Positions 45,449 to 57,049 of a stretch of 64,000 nt of DNA are shown one piece after another (within the stretch, counting starts at the first letter, position 1; each line of letters starts with the position of its first letter). Made by a program: the position numbers and the translations under genes. The notes below the pieces were generated by a model that worked only from the letters and a program-made list of their open reading frames with translations, was not told where the DNA came from and did no database searches. The DNA is from Puccinellia tenuiflora. Taxonomy: Eukaryota; Streptophyta; Magnoliopsida; Poales; Poaceae. Location of the stretch: NCBI GenBank assembly GCA_012064385.1, contig QRDG01000140.1, positions 2,515,121-2,579,120 of the forward strand, given 5' to 3'.

Positions 45449-47362
45449 CTATTTGTTTTTCTTGAGGAGGTCAGTCAGTGCTTTGGCTATTTTGGAAAAG
45501 CCCTCGATGAATCGGCGGTAATAACCTGCCAACCCAAGGAAGCTTCGGATATCTTTGACGGACTTGGGGGTTGGCCAATCCAGGATTGCCTGAATCTTAT
45601 CTGGTATCACAGACACTCCAGCAGCTAACACCACATGGCCTAGAAAAATGAGCTTCTTTAGCCAGAACTCACATTTAGAGAAATTAGCGTAGAGGAGATG
45701 TTCGCGGAGCTTGGTCAAAACTAGTCGAAGATGCTCTTCATCGGTTTTGGAGTACACGAGGATATCATCAATGTAGATGATGACGAACTTGTCGAGGTAC
45801 TCATGGAAGATTGAGTTGATAAGCCTCATGAAGGTAGCCGGAGCATTGGTGAGACCAAAAGACATGACGGTGTACTCATATAAACCATAACGGGTAGTGA
45901 AAGCCATCTTGGGAATATCCTCCTTCCTGATTTTGATTTGATGGTAGCCTGACCATAGATCCATCTTGGAGAACACTGTCGCACCGGCTAGCTGATCGAA
46001 GAGATCATTCATCCTAGGAATGGGATACTTGTTTTTGATGGTTACTGCATTCAGAGGGCGATAATCCACAACCAAACGAGGAACATTAGTATCCCTCTTC
46101 TTGACAAAGATGACCGGGCAACCCCAGGGGGAACTACTAGGCCGAATGAATTCCTTCTCCAACAGTTCATCAAGTTGCTTCTTTAGCTCAGTCAACTCTT
46201 CTGTCGGCATTCTATACGGCCTTTTGGATATCGGGGCGGTCCCGGGAACCAGTTCGATGACGAACTCCACATTTTGATCAGGTGGCATGCCGGGCAATTC
46301 TTCAGGGAAGACGTCAGGGAAATCACACACAACAGCTATCTCATGCATTTCAGGTGGGGTGACACCCTCCATAAAGTAGAGACTGATCTCCTGAGAAGAA
46401 GGAGCGGGTGCCTGCTCAGGGCATTCCTTGGAGAAATGACCAGGCTGGCCACCATTGTAGCAAGCGAGCCTCGGTGGAGGTGGAGGCAGCTGAGGGCGGA
46501 ACCCACTTCCAGCCGCACCCAAGGTCGAGGTAGCTGGGCGAGGCGGAGGTGACCTGAACCCTGAAGGCCTTGGCGCGAATGGTGCACGAGGCACGACGCT
46601 GAAGGGCACGAATACTATGCGCTTCTTGGTTTCAGAAGAAGAGGAGCCCTGATGGTCCACTGGAGCTAGCCTCCTGGAAGACTCTAGCTCCCTTCGACCC
46701 TGCTCCAGAGTGAGAGCCTGGTTGTAGAGCTCCTGGTAGGACGGGAACTTGAAGGGCAACAGCTCATAACGAAGCTGCAGAGCCATTCCCTTGCGGAATA
46801 GATATTGGCGGTCCTCGTCATTGGTCACATCCCGAGGGGCATAGCGAGACAAGTGATTGAACTCCCGCCCATAAGCTTGGAGACCCATGCATCCCTGATT
46901 CAGATTCAGGAACTCCCTCCTCTTTAAGTCCATTACGGGCTGGGGGATGTAAGCGGCATGAAAGGCAGTCTGGAACTCGACCCAGGTGAACACATGACCA
47001 GCTAGAGCCATAGCCACATGGCTTTCCCACCAAGAGCCAGCGGCTCCCATCAGAAGGTAGGTTGCAAAGTTCACTTGTTCAGCAGCAGGAACATGTAGCG
47101 CTGCAAACTTGCGCTCTAGGGCACGCAGCCAATCATCAGCATCCAGAGGCTCCTTAGCAAAATCAAAGGTGGGAGGCTGGGACCGCAGAAAATCAGTCAG
47201 GTTGTTACATTCAGTGTTCCTTCTGACACCTTGTCGCACCAACTGTTCGAGCAGTCGCTCGCTGTTCTGACGGTTTACTTCAATGGCCATCAGAACCTCC
47301 GCCATTGAGGGTGACGGCGGGGAATCAGGGTTGCCTTGTTCCCCACGACGGGTAGGAGCCAT
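45449..47362 (-). pseudogene. Element C gag and reverse transcriptase with the protease deleted
   Basis: The start ATG at 47362 (MAPTRRGE) matches element A. The gag core (LDADDWLRALERKF, GSWWESH) is followed by a knuckle, CYNGGQPGHFSKEC, whose second Cys is Gly (codon 46451-46453), so zinc binding should fail. After APSSQ the frame passes directly to ISLYFMEGVTPPE, the RT linker. The whole retropepsin domain present in A and B is missing, yet the frame is kept. RT follows with FSKMDLWSGY, YIDD (near 45772) and the thumb, ending at TAG 45449-45451. Without protease this copy could not process its polyprotein. Confidence 0.9.
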
Positions 47363-47752
47363 TCTGAAGATTTGGACAAGGACATAGTTAGTGACCAAAT
47401 TCTGACAGATAGGATAGACCATTTAGAATCCGTGCAGATATAGAGACTTAAGGTGCATTAACACAAAGACGAATTTAGGCAACCATGGTGACATCACGTC
47501 ATCGCGGCGATAGCAATCGGATACAACGGACTCGACTCATACACTGGACGGTAGGAACCCAACCCAGAGAACCTAAATTTTGACACCAAGCTTAAAACAA
47601 TTAGAGATAAGGATCAGAGTAGAGCGAGTTGGATGAGGAGTAAAAAGAATCCTAAGATGGTTTTCACAACTCATTTTAGTTCATAAATATATATTTTTTT
47701 ACCAAATCTAGACTCAACATCGACCAATAGAACGGGTTTCCTACAGGCAGTA

Positions 47753-47766
47753 CTGCTCTGATACCA
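47753..47766 (-). other. Primer binding site of element C (tRNA-iMet type)
   Basis: The minus strand reads TGGTATCAGAGCAG, three bases from the 5' LTR edge. Confidence 0.92.
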
Positions 47767-47769
47767 ACT

Positions 47770-50700
47770 TGTAGCGCCCCGACCCCAGAACTATATAGTG
47801 AAGCGTTGTGCAACCGGTCATGCTACACAATCGAAGGTTACTGGGTTTACGAATCCCAGGCCAAAACCTTTGGCAGGTGTGCTCGGAATGGATCATCGGC
47901 ACACAACACCTCGATCATGCCATAAGCTCAGACATCGCTATCACGTATAATTAAGAGACCAAAACTTGTGGAACAACTGGCACATTACAGACTCTACGAC
48001 ACAAAGAGATCATAGAGCAACTCATATAATTGAGAAAGATACAAATGACACATCAGAGGTCACAGACCCATCATTACACAAGCGGAAGCAATTATAGTTG
48101 TCTAAACAACAAGATCCAAATTATGGCCTAAGAGGCCTACACATAATGACATAAGCATAACCCATGCCAGCTTGTTCCGTCGTCCCAAGCTGCCACCTGG
48201 GAACCCCAGACTACTCATCGATGTCAACGTAGAACCCACCTTCCAGTTCGGTGACGTCCTCCTCTGAAACAAGTGATAATCAACAAAGCAAGGCTGAGTA
48301 CGACGTACTCGCAAGAATTAGTAGGGCGATATAGGCCCGATGCTGTTTGGCTTCAAAGCTGTATAGTAGTTGTTTTGCATAAAGCTAATTTTTATCCTTC
48401 CGAAGACTAAGACTCATGGCATCGACTACTTAGAAGGTTTTTCATAAGGGGATAAGATAGTAAATTTTTCTTCTTCGGTCCCCATGGAACCTACATCATT
48501 CAGAATCACCACTTATCTTTCACCAAGGCACTCCCTCGAATCTCCCTCGAGGAAATGAACATTTTATCACACGTTGATTATGCAACCTCTAGCTGCCATT
48601 TAATTAAGGTTCAGGTTTTCTATGATCTTATTGTCTATTCCCAAGTTGTCCTTAACCGTGGACACGGCTTTTCGAAAAGATTAAAACCCTGCAGGGGTGT
48701 ACTGTTTTTAGCCACCGGTACCGTCCGACCCCTTGCCTACGCAATTAGCTCTCTTCCGAGGAAAGCTGGCAGGGTGGGCGCGGTTAAACCTTTACAAAGC
48801 GTGAGACTATCCAAGGGTCATCATGACGACAGGACAAGTTCAGCGCCTATTTCGACACCCTGCCCCATCGCCACTCCTATCACCACCATCATCATCATCA
48901 TCTTTTCCATCACCAGTCACACACTCGCAAATGGAAAGCGCAAACTAGAGGACCCTTGGATACGCCCGCACAAATTATTCGGTTAAAGGGGATTCCATAT
49001 GCCCCCACCATTGGAAGCACGCTCGTCTTGGTTCAAGAGGTAAAGAACTCTCAGCCTAGGCGGCAAGAATGAGGAAAAACACCAACAACCTTGTTGGCAA
49101 CTCATCCAAGCCTTTTAGCAAGTATTTATGTATCACAATTCCACCAATGTCCGATCATTCAAACCACTTCACAATTATGGAAATTATTCAACGGACAACT
49201 TAAGCATTCGACTAAGCATGGCTAAGCATATCTAAGCATAACATACATCAGATATGATTTATCTCAGGCCAACACATCAAGCTATGGTTCATCGGTAGGG
49301 AAACATAGTAGTGGTTCAGGGAGCATGCAAGTTGTAGAATTCTATCCACTGAACAAAGTTGTTGCTAGAATCAGATGCAATATTATGGTGGATAAAATAC
49401 TTGTACTAATAGGATGAGATATGCCAAGAAGTTTAGGTTAGCTCTTGCCTTGTTGATAAAGATGGTCGCAATGGTTGTCGAGGTATTGTGGTGGAACCTC
49501 GACTCCTGAATCTAACGGAGCACCAACAACAACAAGAGACAAAATAAATAACACGAATACAAGGTTCAATGCACAATCATGATGAGATGGTCATATTATG
49601 CACTGAAAATGTATTGGGCATGTCCCACAAGTTAAATGAAACCCCTAAAATAAATATTGCAATAAACGGGTCAAAACTCCACATTTAACTTAGTGAATTA
49701 GGTAATTATCTAAAATGTCCAGTACTGAAATATGAGGTATATATGCATGAAAATGACATTATTAGATAGGTATTAATCCACTGATCATTTTGGTATATCA
49801 TTTGCAATTTTTGAGTTAATATTTAACAAGTTATGACATTTCCAATAATTGATTTAATTCTGCCATTTTATTTATTTTTAGTAAACAGCACCAAAATTAA
49901 ATCTACAACTCTCTAAAAAGACATAAACTTGTAGTGGGTTCCTTACTGAACATTTTGAGCTATTAAACATAATTTTTGAGTAAACCAAACTCAAGTTATT
50001 GATTTTCCTAGAATTGGAATTAAATCTGCCATTTTAATAATTTTAATTAAACAGCAATTTAAATGTTCATTATTGCATGGAAATAGAACTAACATGTAGA
50101 TGTTGTTTTCCTGAACATTTTGAGGTCTTGTTTACAATTTTTGGATCAAAATTCATAAAGTTATGAATTTTATAAATTACATCTATATTCTGCCATTTTA
50201 TTTAATTTAATTAAAACATGCAATTTAAATTTAACCAAAAAATCCAACTAATGGCACTAAAATTTAGAGTTTATTTAGCTGAGCATTTTGACATATTATT
50301 TACATTTTCTGAATTATAAAACTCTAGATATGAATTTCCAAAATTTTGAATAACTCATAGGTGATTTGCATTTCACATTTAATTTTCAATTTCAAAAATT
50401 CATTTGCATGTGGGAGTTGCATATTTGAACAGGTTATGAAATTCTAAACATTTTGATAGCTCACTCATGATTTTTGGATCTACCAATTAAAAGATATTAC
50501 ATTTTCTAGTTTCTGTTATTTTCTGAAATTCACAAAAAGATGAACAATGACGCAAGCATGACGTCATCTGAAGGGCTGCGGGTCTGTCGATCATCAATTC
50601 GTCCGAAAATGGTGAAATTGGCCACGGGCACCTTGCCTACGAGCTAGAGGGGACGGAGGCGAGTCGGGGGGAGCGGAGGGAATGACCAAATGGTCACCGG

Positions 50701-51876
50701 AGGCTCGCCGGTGACCATGGACAGCGGCGGCCGGCGGCCTCTAGCACGGAGGCGAGGATGCAGAGGGGGAGGGGGAAGAGGGAGTGGTCCAGGAGGTGCG
50801 CAAGCTCACCACGAGCACGTGGCCGTGGTCGGAGTCGGCGGGGGAGGGCCGACGGCGGCGCGATGATGCTCGAATGGCGGCGGTCGGCGCGGGAGGAGAA
50901 CGCTCGATTCCGCCGGTCCAGTGCTTCCCGACCAGCAGCACCTGGTCAAGCAGAGGGAGGAGGTCGAGGAGGAGCTCGTGGCGGTGCTGGCTAACTCCGG
51001 GGTGGCCGGAGGCGACGGCAAGGTGCGGCGGCCGGAGGCGGGAATGGCGGCTGCAGAGCTCGGCTAGGGTTAGGGTTTTCAGCAGGGGAGAGAGGGAGGA
51101 GTGAGGGAGCTATTGCAGCGGTGGAGCTTCTTATCCACCAAGGGAGTGCGGGAGCGAGCTGGTGCGTCGAGGACGGTGGCGAGCGCTCGGTCGCTACAGC
51201 CATGGTGTTGCTACAGCGCCGGGACGATGGCACTTTGCGGATAACCCCCTGCCTACCTTTTCATTTTCTGTTTTTATTTCTTTAAATGAAACAGCAGCCT
51301 TTTCTATTTAATTTAGGCACCAAAACACTTCCAAAAAAATTATGGAAATATTCATGGAGGCTCAGAAGGATATAAGTGAGCTCACCATATTTTTGTTTTG
51401 AAATTTTTGGAAAGGTTTAATTGGTTTCAAATTCAAAGTTGATTTGCAACTATTTGAAGTTCTCATTTTTAATTGAGGCCCTTAAACCTTTTTATAAAAT
51501 CTAGAAAAATTCACAGAGCCAATATATATTATTTGGACCTGTGATAAAATTTGCAGCCCATTTTAAAAACATTTCATGTGTTAACATTTCAGAAATTGCT
51601 CTCTTGCAATTTTGGCTTTAATTAAATATTTGCATTTTCAAATGTATTTAAATTTGGCAACAATTATATTTGTATTTGTTTGGAACTTCCTGGACAAATA
51701 TGAGAATTTGAAATGAGATCTGATCACTATTTAGGTCATCACATTTGGTTTCCCAATTGTTGTCCCCTTGTTATTTCATGTGAGGCAATTATAATGATGG
51801 ATGCCATGATGCACTTGAGTTGCAAAAAGTGAAAAATTTACTCATGTTTTCAGGTACCAAAAGTGGGGCTGTTACA
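47770..51876 (-). repeat. 5' LTR of element C (4107 bp)
   Basis: On the plus strand it starts TGTAGCGCCCC and ends GGGGCTGTTACA. It includes the GC-rich island at about 50580-51240 and the 63-bp exon-like block at 49449-49511. Confidence 0.94.
49449..49511 (-). other. Conserved exon-like block in the C 5' LTR
   Basis: The second C copy of the 63-bp block. A plausible upstream donor, CTCGTG/GTGAGC, lies near 50810 on the minus strand. Confidence 0.45.
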
Positions 51877-51925
51877 AAAACAAGTGTTATAGTGCAAAGT
51901 TCATGTATGCATTTTATATGCATCA
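51877..51925 (-). repeat. Element E 5' LTR, part 3 (outer end)
   Basis: It starts with the C target duplication AAAAC and ends TATATGCATCA. With the inner edge TGATAATC this gives matching TGAT/ATCA ends. The flank ACTAG (51926-51930) would be the E target duplication, but no partner can be recognised. Confidence 0.6.
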
Positions 51926-54012
51926 ACTAGTTGCGGCATGAATGCTATCCCACACCGGTGGGGTGCCATACAAGAGTTTTGCAACAAGTTTCATGGGTCG
52001 CATGAACAAATAATGACAAGAAATGAGAGTGGCAAGAGCCAAGTTGACAAAGTAAGATGCTAAAAGCTCCAATCTATTTTTCATGCTCTCGAATTATTAT
52101 AAATTCTCTATCGCCTTTCACCCCTTGAGCTTTTGGTCTTGCACACCAAAGTCTATAAGAATTTGGTAGCACTATGGAGGAGGGGAAAGCAAGGACCGAG
52201 GAGCGAAAGATCATGTCCATTGACACGACAAACATGAACGTTACTTTGCACTCCTTGCTCCTTCCCCTTAAGCCCGAATCGGAAGCATTACTTTGCTGAG
52301 AAAGTCGAACGCATTATGGGGGAGAGGAAAGCAAGAAACAACAAATGAATTTTATGCATTTTCGATAATGTGTTATGGTGTGGGCGGACTCGGTGGCATT
52401 TTAGTGGACGGACTTGGTGCTTGCTATGACTTTTATTGGATGCCTAATTTATTACGGTCGGACTTAATTTGATTATCCACATTTCGGTGGCCGCATTTGT
52501 TGTTGGCTTTCATTATCTTGTTCCAAATGCAAAAAAATGGGAAAAAGGATAGGGCTGGCCCTTTGGTGGGTGCTGCTAGCTCCCGTTTGTTTGTCATCCG
52601 ACCCCACTTCATTGTTCGTGGGTGCCGATGGACAGGTTCCATGTTCTGCAACTCCCGTTTGTGCGGCATACGACCCCACCTTTCGTGGTAGTCACCCCTC
52701 ACACGCCTTCCTTCACCCCGCGAGTACAGGGATAGGCAAGGCCCACACATGCGAGTCCCAGCAACCGTCAATCACTTTCTCCCATACAAACATGATGCCT
52801 CTCCCATCCCATGTCGTGTCATGGTCAGGCCCAGCGACACCACGCATGTGATCTGCTGCGAATCCCCGCACGACTTGTCTCCCTCATAGTCGACATGATC
52901 TGGCCTCCCACCCTGCATCGCTATGCCTTCCTCGTGCACAACATCCATGCTCCCCACTAGCGGCAACAACCACACTTCCCTCAAGAGATGACTTGTGCTC
53001 CCCACCAACGGCAACCAACCCGTGATCCCCATTGTCATTCAAGACATGGCCGATGTCCTCCACCCCATGTCATAGAGAGGCCTCGACCTCGACCTCGACA
53101 ACCCATCCTTGAATAGATGGGTGGCCCCGATGCATGGGCACCATGTCTCCTATTTTTGGGATACTGGTGGCTAGGGGACGCTGTCGGAGGTCTAAGCTCT
53201 CATGACATCGCTTCACGGACAGGCATCAAGTGCTCCACATCTTAGCATTCATCATCGCTAGAGGAAGGAACGTGGAAATCAACTCATGGGACGGATGCTA
53301 TGTATACTAAGTACAAACATTATTCTCCTAATTGCATCATAAATCATCTAAACCCCACTTAGGAGGGCACTAGATAAAATTTTAATGGGGTTTCTTTGCG
53401 TGTTGTGATCTTAGTTTCCACCTGAAACAAGGTGTGACCTTCCACGCTTTTATACGCTCTGCAGAGGTGTTCTACTTTACCCATAAGTGCTCTTAGCCTC
53501 GTTGTACTTTTCACACTTCCATGGTATGGTATGGTATGGCTCGGTCTAAGGTTGCCAAGCCATGCTAAGTTCTTCCCAGCAGCCTCCCAAATCGTAACTA
53601 CTAGAAGAATATGATCTCTTCCATAATTATCTCTTTTGATATGTAGATCAACGATAACCCATCAGGTTGGGGATGTTCCGGCGATAGGGATATTCGCTGC
53701 CTACCCTCGTCCTACTTTTTGTCACGTCTAAGGATATGTTGAAGGAAGAATATACCTCTGACTTTCACAACCCACTGTATAACTCTACCATTACGACACA
53801 AGAATGAGTGTGGATATTTGTTATTAGTCCTATACATATTCCTATCTGACTATACTCGGTACAATGGAACATCCTCCGCAATATTACCGAACCTGGTTAC
53901 ATTGCCCACATAGTCAATTCAAAGTTAATTATATGCGACTAAATATTCGTTTCAATGCAGACAATAGCACTGTATAGATAGATTGCAATAATTTGATAGA
54001 ATTATTTAAAAG
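51926..54012. other. Intergenic stretch without a supported gene
   Basis: No reading frame resembles a known family. Two degenerate copies of a phrase with CTCCCGTTTGT and CGACCCCAC occur near 52575 and 52655, probably remnants of an old repeat. A short GGTAT run (about 53522-53538) and a GACCTC run (about 53080-53097) are simple repeats. The rest shows nothing I can name. Confidence 0.55.
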
Positions 54013-54109
54013 GTGGCCATCTGCACGCCATTGGGCTCCTTCAGAGCCACCATCGATGTGCTGAACTTAAAGGAAATTAATCTAAATGGTCGCAAATTTA
54101 CTTGGTCCA

Positions 54110-54670
54110 ATGGTCATCAAAACCCTACGCTTACCAGAATCGACCGCATGTTCTGTACCACAAATTGGGAGCTCATGTTCCCCCGGTGCTTTTTGCACTC
54201 CCTTCCTGCCGATATCTCCGATCACTCCCCGCTCCTCCTTCAAGGTTCCATGGATGCCCCACCCTTCCGAAAGTTCCGCTTTAAAAATTATTGGGTTAAG
54301 TTCGTTGGTTTTAAAGAGAAGGTCCTGGAGGTGTGGAGCAGACCTGCCAGCACCTCCAACCGCATCAAGAATGTCCACATCAAGCTCTCGCAGGTGGGAA
54401 AGGCCCTAAAGATCTGGAGTAGAGGGCTTATTGGCAACACGCGGTTGCAGCTCGCGATCACGAGAGAGGCCATCCTCAGGCTCGACGAGGCTCAGGACTT
54501 GCGTCCGCTTTCGGCGGATGAGAGGGTGCTTCACGCCTCCTTGCATCGCCGTTCCCTCGCCCTTGTGAACATTGAAAAGGCCAAGATCAAGGAGTGTTCT
54601 CGGCTCTGCTGGATCAAACAGGGTGATGCTAACACAACAAAATTCCACCTGCGAGCTGCTGCGAGGTCCA
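54110..54670 (+). repeat. 561-bp LINE tandem unit 1
   Basis: It begins ATGGTCATCAAAACCC. It differs from unit 2 at only a handful of bases by eye. Confidence 0.93.
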
Positions 54671-55231
54671 ATGGTCGTCAAAACCCTATGCTTACCAGAA
54701 TCGACCGCATGTTCTGTACCACAAATTGGGAGCTCTTGTTCCCCCGGTGCTTTTTGCACTCCCTTCCTGCCGATATCTCCGATCACTCCCCGCTCCTCCT
54801 TCAAGGTTCCATGGATGCCCCACCCTTCCGAAAGTTCCGCTTTAAAAATTATTGGGTTAAGTTCGTTGGTTTTAAAGAGAAGGTCCTGGAGGTGTGGAGC
54901 AGACCTGCCAGCACCTCCAACCGCATCAAGAATGTCCACATCAAGCTCTCGCAGGTGGGAAAGGCCCTAAAGATCTGGAGTAGAGGGCTTATTGGCAACA
55001 CGCGGTTGCAGCTTGCGATCACGAGAGAGGCCATCCTCAGGCTCGACGAGGCTCAGGACTTGCGTCCGCTTTCGGCGGATGAGAGGGTGCTTCATGCCTC
55101 CTTGCATCGCCGTTCCCTCGCCCTTGTGAACATTGAAAAGGCCAAGATCAAGCAGTGTTCTCGGCTCTGCTGGATCAGACACGGTGATGCTAACACAACA
55201 AAATTCCACCTGCGAGCTGCTGCGAGGTCCA
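54671..55231 (+). repeat. 561-bp LINE tandem unit 2
   Basis: It begins ATGGTCGTCAAAACCC. Exactly 561 bp (187 codons) keep the reading frame from unit 1 into unit 3. Confidence 0.93.
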
Positions 55232-55791
55232 ATGGTCGTCAAAACCCTACGCTTACCAGAATCGACCGCATGTTCTGTACCACAAATTGGGAGCTCTTGT
55301 TCCCCCGGTGCTTTTTGCACTCCCTTCCTGCCAATATCTCCGATCACTCCCTGCTCCTCCTTCAAGGTTCCATGGATGCCCCACCCTTCCAAAAGTTCCG
55401 CTTTAAAATTATTGGGTTAAGTTCGCTGGTTTTAAAGAGAAGGTCCTGGAGGTGTGGAGCAGACCTACCAGCACCTCAAACCGCATCAAGAATGTCCACA
55501 TCAAGCTCTCGCAGGTGGGAAAGGCCCTAAAGATCTGGAGTAGAGGGCTTATTGGCAACACGCGGTTGCAGCTCGCGATCACGAGAGAGGCCATCCTCAG
55601 GCTCGACGAGGCTCACGACTTGCGCCCGCTTTCGACGGATGAGAGGGTGCTTCACGCCTCCTTGCATCGACGTTCCCTCGCCCTTGTGAACATTGAAAAG
55701 GCCAAGATCAAGCAGTGTTCTCGCCTCTGCTGGATCAGACACGGTGATGCTAACACAACAAAATTCCACCTGCGAGCTGCTGTGAGGTCCA
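55232..55791 (+). repeat. 560-bp LINE tandem unit 3
   Basis: It has one A fewer in TTTAAAATTATTGGG near 55402, which shifts the frame. Confidence 0.93.
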
Positions 55792-57049
55792 ATGGTCGTC
55801 AAAACCCTACGCTTACCAGAATCGACCGCATGTTCTGTACCACAAATTGGGAGCTCTTGTCCCCCGGTGCTTTTTGCACTCCCTTCCTGCCGATATCTCC
55901 GATCACTCCCCGCTCCTCCTTCAAGGTTCCATGGATGCCCCACCCTTCCGAAAGTTCCGCTTTAAAAATTATTGGGTTAAGTTTGCTGGTTTTAAAGAGA
56001 AGGTCCTGGAGGTGTGGAGCAGACCTACCAGCACCTCAAACCGCATCAAGAATGTCCACATCAAGCTCTCGCAGGTGGGAAAGGCCCTAAAGGTCTGGAG
56101 TAGAGGGCTTATTGCACTACAAGAGAACCGGCCCGTAGAAGCATTATTTTGGTTCTGTAGAGACACTTAAATTGTCTTTACATAGTTGTAGAGGCATTTA
56201 CCATAGTGTCTCAAAAGTGTCACTACAGGCAGTGTCTCTTAGACTATAGAGTCATATGGCAAAATGACTATATACGACATAAGGTCACTTTGTAGAGACA
56301 CGAGGTTGTGTATCTACACACGTAGAGGCACTTCAAAGATACACTCGGAAAGTGTATATATAGATATAGAGGCACTTTCATGTGGCACTTACAATAATAG
56401 AAACATTGTATTGCGGCAGTGTTTCCTTCTCTAGAAATGTGAGACATTTTATTTAGTCTCTCGAAATATTAAGGCTAACCGTAGAGACATACATAACGTC
56501 CTTTCAAAAATGTAGAGGCACATTTTTATGACATTGTGTTCGTATCTTGAGACATCGGCATGTCTCAAGTGAGATCATATACGCATTCTATCATGTCAAC
56601 ATTCTATCAAGATTCAGTAAAAGCATAATGCCATACTAGATATTATTATGACATAGGAACAAAGGATAATAGAATATTCATTCATAGAAAAGGTCAATGT
56701 AGATACAATGAGGATTCACTAATTGCTAGTAAAAATATGAGAAGTGGATGCTGTGAAAGAAAAAACAGAAAACCAAACAAGTTCCAAGCACAAAGAAAAA
56801 TCTCCCCTTGCTGGACAACAGCACAAAGCCAAAACATCAAGTCTTAAGAATACTACACATCAACATAAGAATGCTACACACTACCAGACCAAACGGCCAA
56901 GCACTTGAAGAATTCCCTTCTGAGCTCTCATCATCAGCCACCATATGGAGCCACATGCATAAACCCTACAATCACCAGACCCATGTCACTTCAATCTTAA
57001 GAGCAAACTGTGGATATAGAAATGTTTTATTCCGCCTATCATAGATTCA

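Larger units (their letters stand above)
39311..51876 (-). mobile_element. Element C: Tekay chromovirus with LTRs of about 4.1 kb (12566 bp), decayed
   Basis: A complete structure on the minus strand, with LTRs 47770-51876 (5') and 39311-43418 (3') and perfect AAAAC duplications (39306-39310 and 51877-51881). The primer site, gag, RT, RNase H, integrase, chromodomain and polypurine tract follow in order. It is the same subfamily as A in coding sequence. The protease is missing and at least four stops interrupt pol. It lies in the E LTR. Confidence 0.95.
18471..51925 (-). mobile_element. Element E: Gypsy retrotransposon with tRNA-Asp-type primer site, exploded by later insertions
   Basis: The pieces of E are an internal ORF fragment (18477-18992), leader (18993-19087 and 23353-23394), primer site (23395-23413) and a 5' LTR in three parts (23424-24280, 38812-39310, 51877-51925). 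The parts are joined by perfect target duplications of the inserted elements D (GTTAG) and C (AAAAC). The reconstructed LTR is about 1.4 kb with TGAT...ATCA ends. Everything from gag-pol onward is missing to the left, where NLR flank begins, so E lost most of its body. Confidence 0.8.
54013..56114 (+). pseudogene. LINE endonuclease C-terminus and linker, tandemly amplified
   Basis: A 505-codon frame (54013-55530) reads LNGRKFTWSNG, LTRIDRMFCTTNWE and the endonuclease motif ISDHSPLLL, then a helical linker (LSQVGKALKIWSRGL, LHRRSLALVNIEKAK) ending FHLRAAARS. It then restarts at NGRQNP. This 187-codon module is repeated in frame three times. Single-base losses near 55402 (unit 3) and 55860 (unit 4) break the later frame. 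The Asp and His of SDH are intact, but the endonuclease N-terminus with the other active-site residues is missing, so none of the modules should cut DNA. Confidence 0.88.

Noticed and set aside
52537..52851. 104-codon plus-strand frame with a signal-like N-terminus
   Set aside because: It covers two degenerate repeat phrases and has no homology I can name. Frames on the other strand are equally long.
51926..54012. Possible pararetrovirus or DNA-virus remnant
   Set aside because: I looked for movement-protein, coat or RT motifs and saw none. All RT sequences in the window belong to Gypsy elements or the LINE.
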